Shown: positions 5,947 through 6,014 of the stretch, piece by piece
How positions within the stretch are numbered: the first letter of the stretch is position 1
How the letters are laid out: the number at the start of each line of letters is the position of its first letter
Source of the DNA: Flavobacteriales bacterium
GTDB taxonomy: Bacteria; Bacteroidota; Bacteroidia; Flavobacteriales_D; Parvicellaceae
Reading direction: 5' to 3'
DNA length: 6,014 nucleotides
Assembly (NCBI GenBank): GCA_026993705.1
Contig: JALWSJ010000202.1
Coordinates: 1 to 6,014, forward strand
Position numbers and translations under genes: made by a program
The notes under the pieces: generated by a model
The model's database searches: none
What the model was told of the DNA's origin: nothing
The model's input: only the letters and a program-made list of their open reading frames with translations

Positions 5947-6014
5947 ACGCGTTAGGGATAGAACGGCGTGTTTGAACTCCTTTTGTGTTGTTGCACTTAT
6001 GCAACACAAAAGAG
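5947..6014 (-). repeat. Structured intergenic repeat element, copy 2 (cut by window edge)
   Basis: Read on the minus strand, this ends GCCGTTCTATCCCTAACGCG (5948-5967), matching the end of copy 1 except for one missing T and one substitution. Ahead of it is a hairpin with arms 5980-5990 and 6002-6012 (11 bp, perfect) around an 11-nt loop, CATAAGTGCAA on the minus strand. A segment of about 10 bases (GTTCAAACAC on the minus strand) lies between the hairpin and the conserved end and is absent from copy 1. The rest of the element lies beyond base 6014. Bases 5898-5946 hold nothing recognisable. Confidence 0.7.

Noticed and set aside
2646..6014. Composite transposon bounded by inverted repeats
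   Set aside because: The flanking copies are short non-coding repeats, the enclosed genes are core functions (tRNA-Leu, tig), and no transposase or target duplication is seen.

Overview
This AT-rich window looks chromosomal and comes from a member of the Bacteroidota, most likely Flavobacteriia. The main signs are TAnnTTTG-type -7 boxes, A/T-rich start regions without Shine-Dalgarno sequences, exported proteins whose signal peptides end just before a Gln (FA|Q, SA|Q), a tRNA without an encoded CCA, and a radical SAM protein and trigger factor of the types I associate with that group. This placement is inference; no database was consulted.

Layout from left to right. Bases 1-1632 hold the 3' part of a radical SAM protein with a B12-binding-like region; its true start lies upstream of the window. 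It converges, with one base between the stop codons, on a two-gene minus-strand block: a small secreted DUF2141-like protein (1634-2065) and a hotdog-fold acyl-CoA thioesterase (2126-2629). The 301-bp gap 2630-2930 between the divergent thioesterase and peptidase genes contains a structured repeat element of about 142 bp (2646-2787), a short inverted repeat and a candidate promoter. Then come an exported M28-family zinc peptidase (2931-4199), a tRNA-Leu(UAG) with its own good promoter (4283-4364), a terminator, trigger factor tig (4470-5831), and a perfect 58-bp palindrome that acts as the tig terminator. The right edge (5947-6014) cuts through a second, inverted copy of the repeat element.

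The genes are ordinary housekeeping or core-type functions: ribosome-associated folding (tig), translation (tRNA-Leu), acyl-CoA hydrolysis and extracytoplasmic peptide hydrolysis. They do not form one pathway. I see no defence system, mobile-element gene or CRISPR array.

The most interesting material is non-coding. The two copies of the repeat share a nearly identical end (GCCGTT(T)CTATCCCT(T/A)ACGCG) and a hairpin with an 11-bp arm and 11-nt loop. The inner arm bases differ between copies but mostly remain paired, which suggests that structure is conserved. In copy 1, a second, longer hairpin sits immediately upstream of the thioesterase start codon.
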